64,000 nt of DNA from Neodontobutis hainanensis (taxonomy: Eukaryota; Chordata; Actinopteri; Gobiiformes; Odontobutidae). The notes under the pieces are model-generated. The model was not told the origin of the DNA, did not search any database, and was given only the letters and a program-made list of their open reading frames with translations. Made by a program: the position numbers and the translations under genes. Every line of letters begins with the position of its first letter. Position 1 is the stretch's first letter. Below, in pieces: positions 49,701 to 55,251 of the stretch. The stretch spans positions 15,361,501 to 15,425,500 of the forward strand of contig JALDNG010000022.1 in assembly GCA_024349245.1 (NCBI GenBank). Reading direction: 5' to 3'.

Positions 49701-51606
49701 CTAGGACTAAGACCACAACATTTATAACCCCTTAAGTTTAAGCCTTGGCGTTTCTGTCTCTATCTCTGTAAATGTAAACTTGTAAAACTGTGCTTTCATT
49801 TAATGCCTTATAGTTCAGTTCAATTTTGCAGCAAGAACATCCTAAACTGAAGGTGCATGTAGATCTTTTCATGTTTCTAAACTCAGGTTGTGATGCCTAT
49901 ATTTAAAAATAGGTAAACAGCCTGCAGCTCTGTCTCGGCCTGATAAAGCAGTCAGGCCTACCGTGGCCCACATGTAGCTGTTGCTGGGCCGGTTTTTAAT
50001 ATAAAATATCATGGAAACACATTTAGATTATATTACATCAGTTGTTCTCAAACTTTTTATGCCATGTATCATCTTCTTTGGAGTAAGATACAGAAGACCG
50101 GCCTAATTTACTTCATAAGAGTTTACGCTCAAGTGAATAAAGTTAGGAATTAAATATGAATTCTTATTGACCTTTATCCATTGTGTTGTGCTGCTACCAA
50201 GTAACTATATTCTTTAATCAAATACTTGCCTATTAAAACTAAAGGCCATATTGTACAGCCGTAGTTTAACTGTTGTTTTTGTGCAGCACTTTGCCATCCT
50301 CCTGAAGTACATCATTCATGTAGCTATTCCTGACACTCCCTGTTGGGTCCAAGAGGAGATGGCCAAACTGGACTATCAGCGCAGGGAGGCCTTTAAGGTA
50401 AATAATGACACCAAAAAAAATGAAATGTTTGTGGAAAATGCGCACCAGTTTTAGAACAGAGCAGTTTTTTAAGCTCATACATCACTGTTGTTGTGAACCA
50501 GCTGCTTAGTTAATGAAGTACTCTATTTTAATTAAATTTGTAAATGTAGCCACACTCTGCTACAAACATTAAAGATTGTGGCATCTCAGCTTTAATTGTT
50601 GAGATAAATAGTTTTTTTTTAAAGCTTTTGCTGATATACTGTGCTCAAACTTTACAGAAAAACAGGAAAGTAAAGTCAGCTAACTTTAGAAAATGGAAGT
50701 GGATGCGGCTGTAGTGGACCGTGTGCAGGACTCTTACTCAGGGCTTTGTGAGACCGGTCGCACTGCGGTGGTGTAATGGTTAGTGGCTTTGTGCTGATGC
50801 TGGGGCTTGTATCGAACGTTTCTCTGCAGAAGCATGAGCGGCAGGCGCAGCAGCATTACCAGCAGCTGCAGCGGAGGAAGAGGGAGGAGGAGGAGCGGCA
50901 GAGGCAGGCCGAACACATTGCCCGCAGGGAGCGCGAACGGGACGACGGCAAAGGTGAATCCTCCGGGGAGCACCACCACGACAAGAGCCACAGCAGCAAA
51001 TCTCGTCCCGGGGCGGGGTCTGGAGGAGTGGGAGGGGGAGGGGGCAGTGGAGTGGACAAACCCAAGAGGCCCAGCTCTCTTTTGGCCAACAACAACGTGA
51101 TGAAGCTGAAACAGATCATCCCGCTGCAGAGTAAGTTCTCCTCGGGGGGTGCCAGGTCTCCGCAGTCGCCCACCGGCAGCGAACCAAAGCTGCCCGGGTT
51201 TCTCAGCTTCAAGTTTCTAAAATCGCCTGAGAATAAGAAAGAGGCTGCAGCTGTAGCGTCTACAGCTGCCACTTCCTCCTCATCCTCCACAGGGACAGCC
51301 TCTTCGTCATCATCATCATCATCATCATCAGGTAGCAGCTCCCAGGAGCGATCTCAATCACCCAGCAAGGCCTTCAACCCGGGGAAACTCTTTAACTTTG
51401 GGAAATCAGAGGGAGGGACATGTGTTAATGGGGCCCAGGTGCATAAACACGGAGAAGGATCATCAGCGTCGTCACAACAGATGCCAGACAGACAGCCGTC
51501 CCGGTCCGATTTGAACGGTGTTCCTGAGGAGATCCCTTCGCCGGGAGGGAACGGGCCTGAAAACGGACACTCATCGGACCTGGACCCAGCCGGACCGAGA
51601 GGCTAG
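3007..51606 (+). CDS. ANO8: Anoctamin-8 (TMEM16H), 19 coding exons, whole gene
   Basis: Nineteen exons with GT/AG borders join in one frame into a predicted 1139-residue protein (human, from memory, about 1230). Signature stretches include DKLFGKRLLQAG, DTTDDHTLLWLLNHIRLGIP, YFGVKIAMYFAWLGFY, FQFVNSYLSLFYIGFYLKD and FGYVVLFSSAFPLAALCAL, which I recognise as ANO8. The layout is: cytosolic N-terminal domain (about 1-250); hydrophobic segments near 254-286, 295-314, 368-393, 411-434, 455-476 and 483-500; an acidic, low-complexity insert (about 540-736); further segments near 746-770, 806-822 and 835-857; then a charged Arg/Glu/Gln-rich helix (868-925) and a Ser/Pro-rich tail. ANO8 is reported as an ER-plasma-membrane tether that organises calcium-signalling proteins; chloride-channel activity is not established. 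The start at 3007 follows the family N-terminus and has A at -3. The gene converges on DDA1. The exact ends of the membrane segments are estimates. Confidence 0.95.
11153..11647. mobile_element. Small hAT-like non-autonomous element
   Basis: The left end reads CAGGTGTGGACTTGAGTCA. The right end, reverse-complemented, reads CAGAGGTGGGACCAAGTCA. The ends are imperfect inverted repeats starting CAG, and the 495-bp interior is full of ACTTG/CAAGT motifs and has no ORF. The ends resemble common fish hAT-type miniature elements. No clean 8-bp target duplication is visible, so the insertion is old or the borders are slightly off. Confidence 0.65.
12130..12730. repeat. Dispersed repeat sharing its left end with 16411
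   Basis: Starts with TTCAATCAATCTTTATTTGT followed by CAGCACTTTACAACAACC. The right half (12430-12700) contains GGAGCCAGTGCAGGGAAC and AGACAAGCAGCTGCATTTTG, phrases found in common teleost repeats. A second copy with the same left end starts near 16411. The family is not named here. Confidence 0.6.
13442..13462. repeat. Poly-T tract
   Basis: An almost pure T run of about 20 bases inside ANO8 intron 1. It is simple sequence with no visible associated element. Confidence 0.8.
14085..14240 (-). mobile_element. Decayed SINE family B fragment
   Basis: Contains GGGGCAGTTTAGAGTCACCC and CATGTTTTCGGGACAGG. These correspond on the opposite strand to the middle of the family B SINE that is complete at 33207-33602. 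Head and tail are eroded. Confidence 0.5.
16326..16350. repeat. (TA)n microsatellite
   Basis: A run of about twelve TA repeats followed by a T tract, in intron 1. Such tracts are usually length-variable. Confidence 0.85.
16411..16790. repeat. Dispersed repeat, second copy of the 12130 family
   Basis: The left end TTCAATCATTTATTTATATA then GCAATTTACAACAACCACGG matches the left end at 12130. The remainder (AACCACAGAATCTATTTGCT, TTTTTAACAATGTGGTTAAA) resembles internal parts of common fish repeats. The two copies keep different internal segments. Confidence 0.5.
16899..16985. repeat. (AAGAT)n tract with retroelement-like end
   Basis: Four AAGAT-type repeats are followed by AGGATTTTATTGCTCTTACA and GTGGGAAAGTT. 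This arrangement resembles the 3' end of fish non-LTR retrotransposons on the opposite strand, where a short repeat forms the tail. Only the end remains. Confidence 0.4.
18929..18980 (-). mobile_element. SINE family B tail fragment
   Basis: The sequence GGAGCCTATCCCAGCTGG is the reverse complement of the tail motif of the SINE at 33207-33602 (GCTGGGATAGGCTCC). Only the tail is recognisable. Confidence 0.5.
20590..20780 (+). mobile_element. Miniature element copy with GGGCTGCACAAT end
   Basis: Begins with GGGCTGCACAATAAATTGC. It shares an interior with 52660-52998: AAATTGTCCAAAC, then TTTAGACCTG, then AGTCCAGGTTTAGTC or its variant. The two copies are in the same orientation. The other end of that copy, on the reverse strand, begins GAGCTGCACGATATTG, so the ends look like inverted repeats. 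This copy appears truncated on the right. Confidence 0.5.
27049..27375 (-). mobile_element. Dispersed element, copy 1 of a three-copy family
   Basis: On the - strand this copy carries ACAAGATCTCGTG and then CCACAGCTTTCAACCAGC. These motifs recur in the same order at 53152-53340 and 60155-60494. It has no ORF of note. It looks like a non-autonomous DNA transposon; the superfamily is not determined. Confidence 0.55.
28629..29042 (-). mobile_element. Decayed SINE family B copy, split by an ATT repeat
   Basis: In order along the + strand are reverse-complement remnants of the family B tail (GGAGCCTATCACAGCTG), middle (GGGGCAATTTAGAGTC) and head (CCAGACTAACCACTCTGACC). A long ATT array sits between tail and middle. 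Confidence 0.55.
28705..28761. repeat. (ATT)n microsatellite
   Basis: About 19 uninterrupted ATT units within the decayed SINE. An apparent poly-Tyr ORF over it is an artefact of the repeat. Confidence 0.95.
29323..29433 (+). CDS. ANO8: ANO8 coding exon 2
   Basis: The acceptor CCATTGCAG precedes it and the donor GTCAGT follows. Encodes residues 50-86 (DKLFGKRLLQAG through CDVLMTFA), the start of the conserved cytosolic N-terminal domain. Phase 1 at both ends. Confidence 0.93.
29434..31458 (+). other. ANO8 intron 2
   Basis: A 2025-bp intron without other coding signal. A possible repeat lies at about 30647-31047 (left edge TAGCCTGGATACC), listed only as weak because no clear matching end was found. 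Confidence 0.8.
31459..31591 (+). CDS. ANO8: ANO8 coding exon 3
   Basis: The acceptor TGACACAG precedes it and the donor GTAAGA follows. Encodes DTTDDHTLLWLLNHIRLGIP and on to FITATYE, matching the ANO8 N-terminal domain. Ends two bases into an Asn codon completed by exon 4. Confidence 0.93.
31911..31999 (+). mobile_element. SINE family B, 5'-truncated tail fragment
   Basis: Contains TGTCCAGGGTGTACCCC and AAAGCTGCTGGGATAGGCTC and ends in AAAATGAATGAAT, matching the 3' part of the SINE at 33207-33602. The tRNA-like head is missing, as expected for incomplete reverse transcription. Confidence 0.7.
33207..33602 (+). mobile_element. Complete tRNA-headed SINE, family B, with target duplication
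   Basis: The head has an A-box-like GTGGCAGAGTGGTTAGCACT and a B-box-like GAGTTCAAAACCC. The body includes GACATGCATGTACAGGTTAA and GGCAACTCTAAAGTGTCCC. The tail includes GGGATAGGCTCCAGTCACCC and ends GAAAATGAATGAAAA. An 11-bp direct repeat, AAAAAGATCCC, flanks it (33196-33206 and 33603-33613), marking target-primed insertion. The intact flanks indicate the youngest copy of this family in the window. Confidence 0.88.
33888..34310 (+). other. 140-codon ORF of unknown nature in intron 3
   Basis: One of the longest open frames in the window outside ANO8 exons and the transposase remnant. It runs from ATG 33888 to the stop at 34308-34310. The middle is rich in Lys, Arg and Glu (EKEPRREVREECK) and the C-terminal part is mixed. 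I recognise no domain. No clear splice, promoter or repeat boundary supports it as a gene. It may be chance, a remnant of a mobile-element protein, or a retained piece of a retrocopy. Confidence 0.25.
34565..34790. repeat. Possible miniature repeat rich in GGACCAAA/TTTCACAC motifs
   Basis: Contains TTTGGCCCGGACCAAAGAGC, GTCCGGGCCAAAC and repeated CTTTCACACA words in direct and inverted arrangement. Similar motif sets occur in small fish DNA transposons. Borders and target duplication could not be fixed. Confidence 0.35.
36215..36890. mobile_element. hAT-like element carrying a minisatellite
   Basis: The left end CAGGGGTGTTCTAACG and the reverse-complemented right end CAGATATGTCCAAAGTCCGG resemble the CAGGGGTGTCC-type ends of hAT transposons. 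The adjoining 8-bp flanks TCATAAAT and CTTTAAAT match at 5 of 8 positions, compatible with an old 8-bp target duplication. The 676-bp interior is mostly a 21-bp tandem array and has no transposase. Confidence 0.55.
36301..36824. repeat. 21-bp minisatellite, 25 units
   Basis: Degenerate tandem units near the consensus GTTTTAGTTGGATTTGAACA plus G. There are 25 units, 24 of 21 bp and one of 20 bp, totalling 524 bp. Units vary mainly in the middle TAGTTGG/TAGATGG and TTTGAAC/TTTGATC positions. TAA codons in several units rule out a protein repeat. Confidence 0.93.
37446..37464. repeat. Poly-T tract
   Basis: A T run of about 19 bases in ANO8 intron 3, followed by CAGAAGCGC. It mimics a splice acceptor, but no ANO8-frame exon follows. 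Confidence 0.8.
38754..38892 (+). CDS. ANO8: ANO8 coding exon 4
   Basis: The acceptor TTTTGTGTAG precedes it and the donor GTAAAC follows. Encodes residues 131-177 (LLRGAEEMGLRKAVKPEFGG through DLCFFTSQ). Ends on a codon boundary. Confidence 0.93.
38893..38961 (+). other. ANO8 intron 4 (69 nt, open in frame)
   Basis: This intron is exactly 69 nt, sits on codon boundaries and has no in-frame stop. Retention would insert 23 residues between Gln177 and Glu178. The donor GTAAAC and the acceptor TTTTCTGCAG look functional. Confidence 0.85.
38962..39058 (+). CDS. ANO8: ANO8 coding exon 5
   Basis: The acceptor TTTTCTGCAG precedes it and the donor GTAAGA follows. Encodes ERQSIIKYWLDNLRAKNGEA and on to NFLEGQPI, a conserved ANO8 segment. 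Ends one base into an Ile codon. Confidence 0.93.
39640..40856 (+). mobile_element. Tc1/mariner-family transposon, inactivated
   Basis: Ends are inverted repeats of about 29 bp with two to four mismatches: left CACTCACCTGAAGGATTATT, right (reverse complement) CAAGCACCTAAAGGATTATT, both continuing AGGAACACC. TA dinucleotides flank both ends (39638-39639 and 40857-40858), the target duplication of this superfamily. The 1217-bp length fits a Tc1-like element with one transposase gene. It lies in ANO8 intron 5 in the same orientation as the gene. Confidence 0.95.
39788..40798 (+). pseudogene. Tc1-like transposase remnant, frameshifted
   Basis: The first frame from ATG 39788 encodes a helix-turn-helix DNA-binding part (SISQSAQLLGFSRTTISRVY). 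The reading then continues in other frames. The frame starting near 39927 holds the first catalytic Asp region (WKNVAWSDESRF). The frame starting near 40384 holds the second Asp region (YFQQDNAPCH). The frame starting near 40529 holds the Glu region (PDLNPIEHLWD). Matching sequence thus moves through at least three frame changes, and a further one near 40700 returns to another frame (NLHQLQDAILSMWANISKEC). The DDE catalytic signature of Tc1 enzymes is recognisable, but no single frame encodes it. The element cannot make active transposase. Confidence 0.92.
40912..41028 (+). CDS. ANO8: ANO8 coding exon 6
   Basis: The acceptor GTCGCGTCTAG precedes it with a rather weak pyrimidine tract, and GTCTGA follows as donor. 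Encodes PELSARGVIQQVFPLHEQRI through CEKQPL, matching ANO8. The Tc1 element ends 55 bp upstream of the exon. Confidence 0.92.
41029..41112 (+). other. ANO8 intron 6 (84 nt)
   Basis: A short intron ending GTGTCTTTGCAG. Its length is not a multiple needed to keep a readable product through it, so retention would not be neutral. Confidence 0.8.
41113..41240 (+). CDS. ANO8: ANO8 coding exon 7 (first membrane segment)
   Basis: The acceptor TCTTTGCAG precedes it and the donor GTGAGA follows. Encodes residues 249-291, including YFGVKIAMYFAWLGFY and a hydrophobic run to VLWML. This is the first transmembrane helix region of the anoctamin fold. Confidence 0.93.
41555..41716 (+). CDS. ANO8: ANO8 coding exon 8
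   Basis: The acceptor TTTGTTGCAG precedes it and the donor GTGAGA follows. Encodes TSRDICCVVFALFNVVWATL through EEPRPQFR (residues 292-345): the second hydrophobic segment, then a charged loop with the conserved WKRRGAELAYKWGTLD. Confidence 0.93.
41717..42725 (+). other. ANO8 intron 8
   Basis: A 1009-bp AT-rich intron with a T tract near 42113-42130. No other exon or recognisable element. Confidence 0.8.
42726..42878 (+). CDS. ANO8: ANO8 coding exon 9
   Basis: The acceptor CCTCGGCAG precedes it and the donor GTCAGT follows. Encodes residues 346-396: GVKRCSPITGCEEFYYPPW, then a strongly hydrophobic Cys/Leu-rich membrane segment (about 368-393). Confidence 0.93.
42879..44046 (+). other. ANO8 intron 9
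   Basis: A 1168-bp AT-rich intron. No exon, RNA gene or identifiable transposon was seen. Confidence 0.8.
44047..44173 (+). CDS. ANO8: ANO8 coding exon 10
   Basis: The acceptor CTCTCTGCAG precedes it and the donor GTATGT follows. Encodes EFVMGIKEMPRLARFIPKIM and on to IAFWLNDM (residues 397-438), holding the fourth hydrophobic segment. Confidence 0.93.
44293..44348 (+). CDS. ANO8: ANO8 coding exon 11 (56 nt)
   Basis: A short exon too small to show as its own open frame. The acceptor GCCTCCACAG and the donor GTAAGT flank it. Encodes ENYRLQSAYEKNLIIKMVL, matching the ANO8 segment before the fifth membrane helix. Confidence 0.9.
44428..44502 (+). CDS. ANO8: ANO8 coding exon 12
   Basis: The acceptor CTTTTTGCAG precedes it and the donor GTAGGA follows. 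Encodes FQFVNSYLSLFYIGFYLKD through ERLKE (residues 458-482), the best-conserved membrane stretch of anoctamins. Confidence 0.93.
44503..46996 (+). other. ANO8 intron 12
   Basis: A 2494-bp intron holding the foldback element listed separately. The stretch 46660-46960 has many GGTCT/AGTCTGG-like words and looks like decayed simple repeat. No other exon was seen. Confidence 0.8.
45222..45779. mobile_element. Foldback miniature transposon with ~200-bp inverted arms
   Basis: The left arm (45222-45440, from CGGTGGCCGATACAGCTCAA) and the right arm (45584-45779, reverse complement CAGTGGCCGAGACAGCTGAA) align over almost their whole length. A 143-bp unmatched centre lies between them. TA flanks both ends (45220-45221 and 45780-45781), suggesting a TA target duplication. 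The arms contain 19-bp subterminal repeats (AAATTCAAAAACGTGTTGC type), three on the left and two on the right, which explains most of the length difference. It has no transposase, so it is non-autonomous. Superfamily uncertain. Confidence 0.9.
46997..47244 (+). CDS. ANO8: ANO8 coding exon 13
   Basis: The acceptor TTTGGCCCCAG precedes it and the donor GTACGT follows. Encodes MLATLLIIRQFLQNVKEVLQ and on to SQSER (residues 483-564): a membrane-associated helix, then the start of the variable cytosolic insert. Ends two bases into an Arg codon. Confidence 0.92.
47394..47553 (+). CDS. ANO8: ANO8 coding exon 14 (acidic insert)
   Basis: The acceptor CCTGTTTTCAG precedes it and the donor GTAATG follows. 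Encodes REKKCLNGGCG, an Asp/Glu-rich stretch, and DCGLKLRKVSFIDK. The flanking motifs match the ends of the acidic insert in other ANO8 proteins. Confidence 0.9.
47554..48284 (+). other. ANO8 intron 14
   Basis: A 731-bp intron without a further exon or recognised repeat. Confidence 0.8.
48285..48638 (+). CDS. ANO8: ANO8 coding exon 15
   Basis: The acceptor TTTTTTGTCTTAG precedes it and the donor GTGAGG follows. Encodes residues 619-736, mostly disordered. Conserved anchors are EEGSPTMVEKGMDP, WMDPPEEKES and LTQAEIESCMQTYG. An Asp run (CDDDDDNG) continues the acidic character. Confidence 0.92.
48738..48929 (+). CDS. ANO8: ANO8 coding exon 16
   Basis: The acceptor CTTCCCCAG precedes it and the donor GTCAGA follows. 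Encodes DTFNDYQEMFVQFGYVVLFS, then a membrane helix and LCTGLQRPFGVRVESIGQWQ (residues 737-800). Confidence 0.93.
48930..49432 (+). other. ANO8 intron 16
   Basis: A 503-bp intron ending in a long T tract before the acceptor. Nothing else recognised. Confidence 0.8.
49433..49564 (+). CDS. ANO8: ANO8 coding exon 17
   Basis: A strong poly-T acceptor precedes it and GTATAA follows as donor. Encodes SAMEAMGLIAIIVNCYLIGQ through IISIVILE (residues 801-844), with two hydrophobic stretches around the conserved CGQLQRLFPWLSPEMA. Confidence 0.93.
49565..50286 (+). other. ANO8 intron 17
   Basis: A 722-bp intron with no other coding or repeat feature that I can support. Confidence 0.8.
50287..50397 (+). 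CDS. ANO8: ANO8 coding exon 18
   Basis: The acceptor TTTTGTGCAG precedes it and the donor GTAAAT follows. Encodes HFAILLKYIIHVAIPDTPCW through YQRREAFK (residues 845-881): the last membrane segment and the start of the charged C-terminal helix. Confidence 0.93.
50398..50829 (+). other. ANO8 intron 18
   Basis: A 432-bp intron. A short tRNA A-box-like phrase (TGGTGTAATGGTTAGTGGC, near 50769) has no B box or tail after it and is probably chance or a SINE scrap. Confidence 0.75.
50830..51606 (+). CDS. ANO8: ANO8 coding exon 19, C-terminal tail and stop
   Basis: The acceptor TTTCTCTGCAG precedes it; the frame closes at TAG 51604-51606. Encodes residues 882-1139. It opens with a charged helix (KHERQAQQHYQQLQRRKREE), then a His/Gly/Ser-rich part, the conserved NNVMKLKQIIPLQSKF and PGFLSFKFLKSPENKK, a poly-Ser run from TCA repeats (1039-1048), and a Ser/Pro tail with AFNPGKLFNFGKSE. 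The basic and charged segments fit the reported membrane-contact role of ANO8. Confidence 0.94.
   Translation, partial: KHERQAQQHYQQLQRRKREEEERQRQAEHIARRERERDDGKGESSGEHHHDKSHSSKSRPGAGSGGVGGGGGSGVDKPKRPSSLLANNNVMKLKQIIPLQSKFSSGGARSPQSPTGSEPKLPGFLSFKFLKSPENKKEAAAVASTAATSSSSSTGTASSSSSSSSSSGSSSQERSQSPSKAFNPGKLFNFGKSEGGTCVNGAQVHKHGEGSSASSQQMPDRQPSRSDLNGVPEEIPSPGGNGPENGHSSDLDPAGPRG
51301..51330 (+). repeat. Coding TCA repeat (10 Ser) in ANO8
   Basis: Ten serine codons, eight of them identical TCA, at residues 1039-1048 of ANO8. A pure trinucleotide run inside an exon is likely to vary in length between individuals. Confidence 0.9.
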
Positions 51607-53151
51607 CAGCTGTTTGTTACAGACGATTAAAAGAAATGGCCTGGTTTTATCTCTTGTAGAAGTACTTGAAGATGAAACTGAGGAGATCTTGGTTTGGGGT
51701 TTAACTTCAGAGACAGGCTTCATTAAAGAAAGGTTTTAAAGCCCTTTTTGTGACCGCATAAAAACAACGCAAAGACACACTAACTCCCTCAAACATCTTC
51801 CTTACCTGCAATACATGAAGAAATGCATGAGCTGCCTTTCTAATATTTTTAAGCCTTTCAAAGAAAAGCAGAAAGCTGTTTTATAATTTCCAATAGTCAG
51901 AAATTGTAACTGTACCTCCCGTCGGGAGCGGAGGAAAAGTTAGACAATGGTTTGAGAGACTCACATATTCACATGTAATAATTAAAAAAGGGTTTTTATT
52001 CTCGACACACAAAGTTACCAGACCTAATGTTTTTACTTGTGAGGAATAATTGGGCTCCTTTACTTTTATATTGAAGCTCTAAATTGGAAAGCAATATCGA
52101 GGAGTTTGTACAACGACACAAAAACAATCACCAGCTTTATTTTCAAAGCTTTGGTGAAGTCTACACTTTGTACACTTGGCCGAAACGTCTTCACCTTGAA
52201 AACGAAGTCCAGATGCTTTTCCTCAAACCTTTTTTTCAATACATGTACTCACGACCAAAACAACTTTAAGGGAAAAAGACACACATATACACAACACAAA
52301 CTCATTACATAATATTTTATAATAATTAGAAATGATACAAGAGACAGCAGGTAGTGGACTAAAATTACAATGGACACATTCATGATAATCTAAAATAATT
52401 GAATTTAAAAAGCAACTAATAATTGTTAGGAAATATTTGAGCTGCCCTTGGAGCTGAGAGGAGTCACACGAGAGAGACGTGTATTTACCATAAAACACTG
52501 ACCCACAACAGTCAACACAGTGTAGTAGTATTCGACAGTCAAGTCTGGTGTGCTTCTATCGGAAAAGAATTATAAAGCCATATCAAGGAATGGTGTTTAC
52601 TCAAGTCTAGACCTCGAGTGGAGTTATCTGTGCGGCGTTGGCCTTGACGTAGAGGGAGGTGGTATTGCTGGACAATATATTAAAATAAATTGTTATTGGT
52701 AAATTGTTATCGCAGTATTTGTATTGCAAGAATGCTATACTCTCCCATTTATTAAACTTTAAATTGTTTCTGTTTAAAATAATCCAAAATTGTCCAAACC
52801 AAACTTTAAATCCAGCTGTAGTGCGCCAAAATGATAAAGTCCCGATTTAGACCTGGTTCCTTCCTACATTTAGTCCAGGTTTAGTCTTGCTTTGACGAGT
52901 GGAAGTTAGTCCAGTGTGTTTTCCAACATAATAGAGCATTTAAATATTTCAATAGTGAGTTATCATAGTATTGCTTATTGTGTCAATATCGTGCAGCTCG
53001 TGGAAGTAGCTGACCTGAAATAATTTTTCTAGCAAAGGGAACGTAACATGTTAGCACAACTTAATAGATAGGCCCTAATGGAGGTTAAGGACACTGTACA
53101 GTCAAAGAAGTTAAAAAAACATCTTAAAAGAGATGTAAAACAATAATAACT
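51607..53151 (+). other. ANO8 3' UTR and downstream DNA
   Basis: No ORF of note. AATAAA hexamers at 52684 and 53404 are possible poly(A) signals, but the first is inside a repeat and neither can be confirmed, so the transcript end is unknown. A miniature element lies at 52660-52998. Confidence 0.5.
52660..52998 (+). mobile_element. Miniature element copy related to 20590
   Basis: Shares AAATTGTCCAAAC, TTTAGACCTGG and TTTAGTCCAGGTTTAGTC with the copy at 20590-20780, in the same orientation. The right end reads CAATATCGTGCAGCTCG, the inverse of the GGGCTGCACAAT-type left end. The left end is eroded. Confidence 0.5.
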
Positions 53152-53340
53152 AGGGTTGTGACAAGATCCCGTGCAACAATATAGAATCGACACAAACATA
53201 AAACATTGTAAGAAACACTGTGGCTAACACCAGCTCTATCCAAAGACACAGAACAACCACAGCTTTCAACCAGCCACAACTGGAAATAGTGTAAAAATCA
53301 TTTCATTTGCTCAAAAGATAAATGGGATTAGACTGACAGC
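53152..53340 (+). mobile_element. Dispersed element, copy 2 of a three-copy family
   Basis: Starts AGGGTTGTGACAAGATCCCG and contains CAACCACAGCTTTCAACCAG, followed by GTGTAAAAATC. It matches 60155-60494 in order and orientation, and 27049-27375 in the opposite orientation. Confidence 0.55.
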
Positions 53341-53998
53341 TATTAAATGATGTTTTAAATTATTACATACATTAAAATGCCACAATAATTTGGATGTCCT
53401 TCAAATAAAGCACAACTTATAACATATAACATATTTTACTTTATTAGTTCATTAGTTTTTATTTTGAAATATCCGTATAATAAACAAGAAGAAGAAGAAA
53501 TAATATTTGTAGCTATAAGGCTAATATCCGAGTCTGCATTTATTTTGACTTTGATTTGGGTTTTTTTATGACTCAGTTTTGAATATTTAATTTTACTTAT
53601 CAATTAGTAAAAGCAGAGTGTGCATCTGATGGCAAAGGTCATTTTTGGGGTTAATACCTGTCTCCATGTGAATGCAGAGCTTAGGGAGTCATGCTGCTGT
53701 CTCATATCAGTTCTAATGAAGTGGAAAAGACACCAGAAGCAAAAAAATACATGTAAAAAAAAAGCTTAGGTTCTTTAAAGAAAGTGGACAATGGAAGCTG
53801 TTACATAATTTCTTCATTAAAAGCCTCATAAACAGAGAAAGTGCACTCAAACCAGACAAACACGTATCAGGCTATGTTCACACTACAATGAAAAGTGTCC
53901 ATGATCTGATTTATTACAAGAGTTTTTAAATCAGTAAACCAGGACAAGTGTGACCAAAAAAGACATCAGAGGACTGAACGTAACTCAGTTCAATAGCA
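53341..53998. other. Intergenic DNA between repeats
   Basis: AT-rich sequence without ORF or repeat that I can identify. The last seven bases form the left target duplication of the next SINE. Confidence 0.5.
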
Positions 53999-54177
53999 TT
54001 TACATTTATTCATTTAGCTGACGCGTTTTTCCAAAGCGACTTACATTGTTCTACAGTAATTACCAGTGTCTTACCCAAGGATACAACGACAGTATGAACT
54101 GTCGGGATAGTGGGAATCGAACCGCCTACCTTCCAGTTGAAAGACGACTACTCTACCCACTGAGCTACTGCCGCCCT
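53999..54177 (-). mobile_element. tRNA-headed SINE with a different tail (family A2)
   Basis: On the - strand the head AGGGCGGCAGTAGCTCAGTG and the body phrase CCTTGGGTAAGACACTGG match family A. The tail is instead TGTAAGTCGCTTTGGAAAAA followed by CGCGTCAGCTAAATGAATAA. A 7-bp direct repeat AATAGCA flanks it (53992-53998 and 54178-54184). It appears to be an intact short SINE. Confidence 0.85.
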
Positions 54178-55251
54178 AATAGCAATGCATAAAAATATAC
54201 CTAAAAAATGTAATCAAAGAAGCAACATGGCGTCTACTTGTTAATTTTTAGTAATTACATGTCAAAGTAATGGTTTCAGGGACTAATATCTACTAACAAA
54301 TATTTGCCACTGTCTGTTTTGTATTAAAATCAAATGTCAGATTGCTTAAAATTTTTTTTTGCCACAAATAAGTCCTGAGAAACTATATATCTATCCTTTT
54401 TAGGCTTTTCTATAATCTGACTAAAACGTATCGTCTCATCTGTCATGGAACATTTGTTAAATTTTCAGCAGCTCATGGAAACTATTTAGCATTGTTTTAG
54501 TCTGTAACATTCAGAAATTAACTTTAAATCTAACTCTCCAACTGATGCAGGTCACATGAATTATGGGCCAAAACTGACACATGAAGAAATCAGAGCAGTG
54601 CCACTTTTGAGACCAGTGTGAACGTAGCCTTGGACTGAAACACGAGCAGAAGAGAGGGTCGACATCAGACATTATGCAAAAGCTGGACTGGTGTCAAATC
54701 TTCCTTTCTTCAGATGGGATTATAAACATAATCAGTCAAAGCTAATTTTCAAACAATAATTGCTCTTATTTATGTTGAGCCTCATTTTTATACACCATGC
54801 ATTGCTTGGAACAGTGCAACTAGATTTCCTTATTTTTTTCATTTTGTCTTTTTAATGAAAGTGATATTTTTTATTAAACTATCTACAGTATGTTTCTGAT
54901 AATAACCTGTGTGTCATGTGCACAGTTGTCCAGAAGGGGGAGCCAGAGTGTGTCCACATATCTTAGTTTTCAGAGGCCATCACTGTAGTAGTAGTTAGAG
55001 AGAAGGAACATTAACTATGCATCGTCACCTCACCATCACCTCTGACAGTGATTTTTGGCAATAACAAAGATAGAAAGCACCAAATCCCTCTGTGTTACCC
55101 CAATAGCTACTCTATGCATCACATCCGTGTTCCAAAAATGAATGTGTTCTTGCTCAAAGTAAGGACTCTCTCCTGAGTCTGAGTACTTTCATCTATACTA
55201 TACTGGTTTAACAGGTTTTCATCTGCTCTTTTATTTATGTAGAAGAAACTC
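54178..55251. other. Intergenic DNA, nothing recognised
   Basis: AT-rich sequence with short chance ORFs only. No RNA gene or clear repeat boundary was seen. Confidence 0.5.

Noticed and set aside
50769..50800. tRNA-like A box in ANO8 intron 18
   Set aside because: No B box, acceptor stem or SINE tail follows it.
50856..51290. 144-codon antisense ORF opposite ANO8 exon 19
   Set aside because: Low-complexity mirror of the charged and Ser-rich coding sequence on the + strand.
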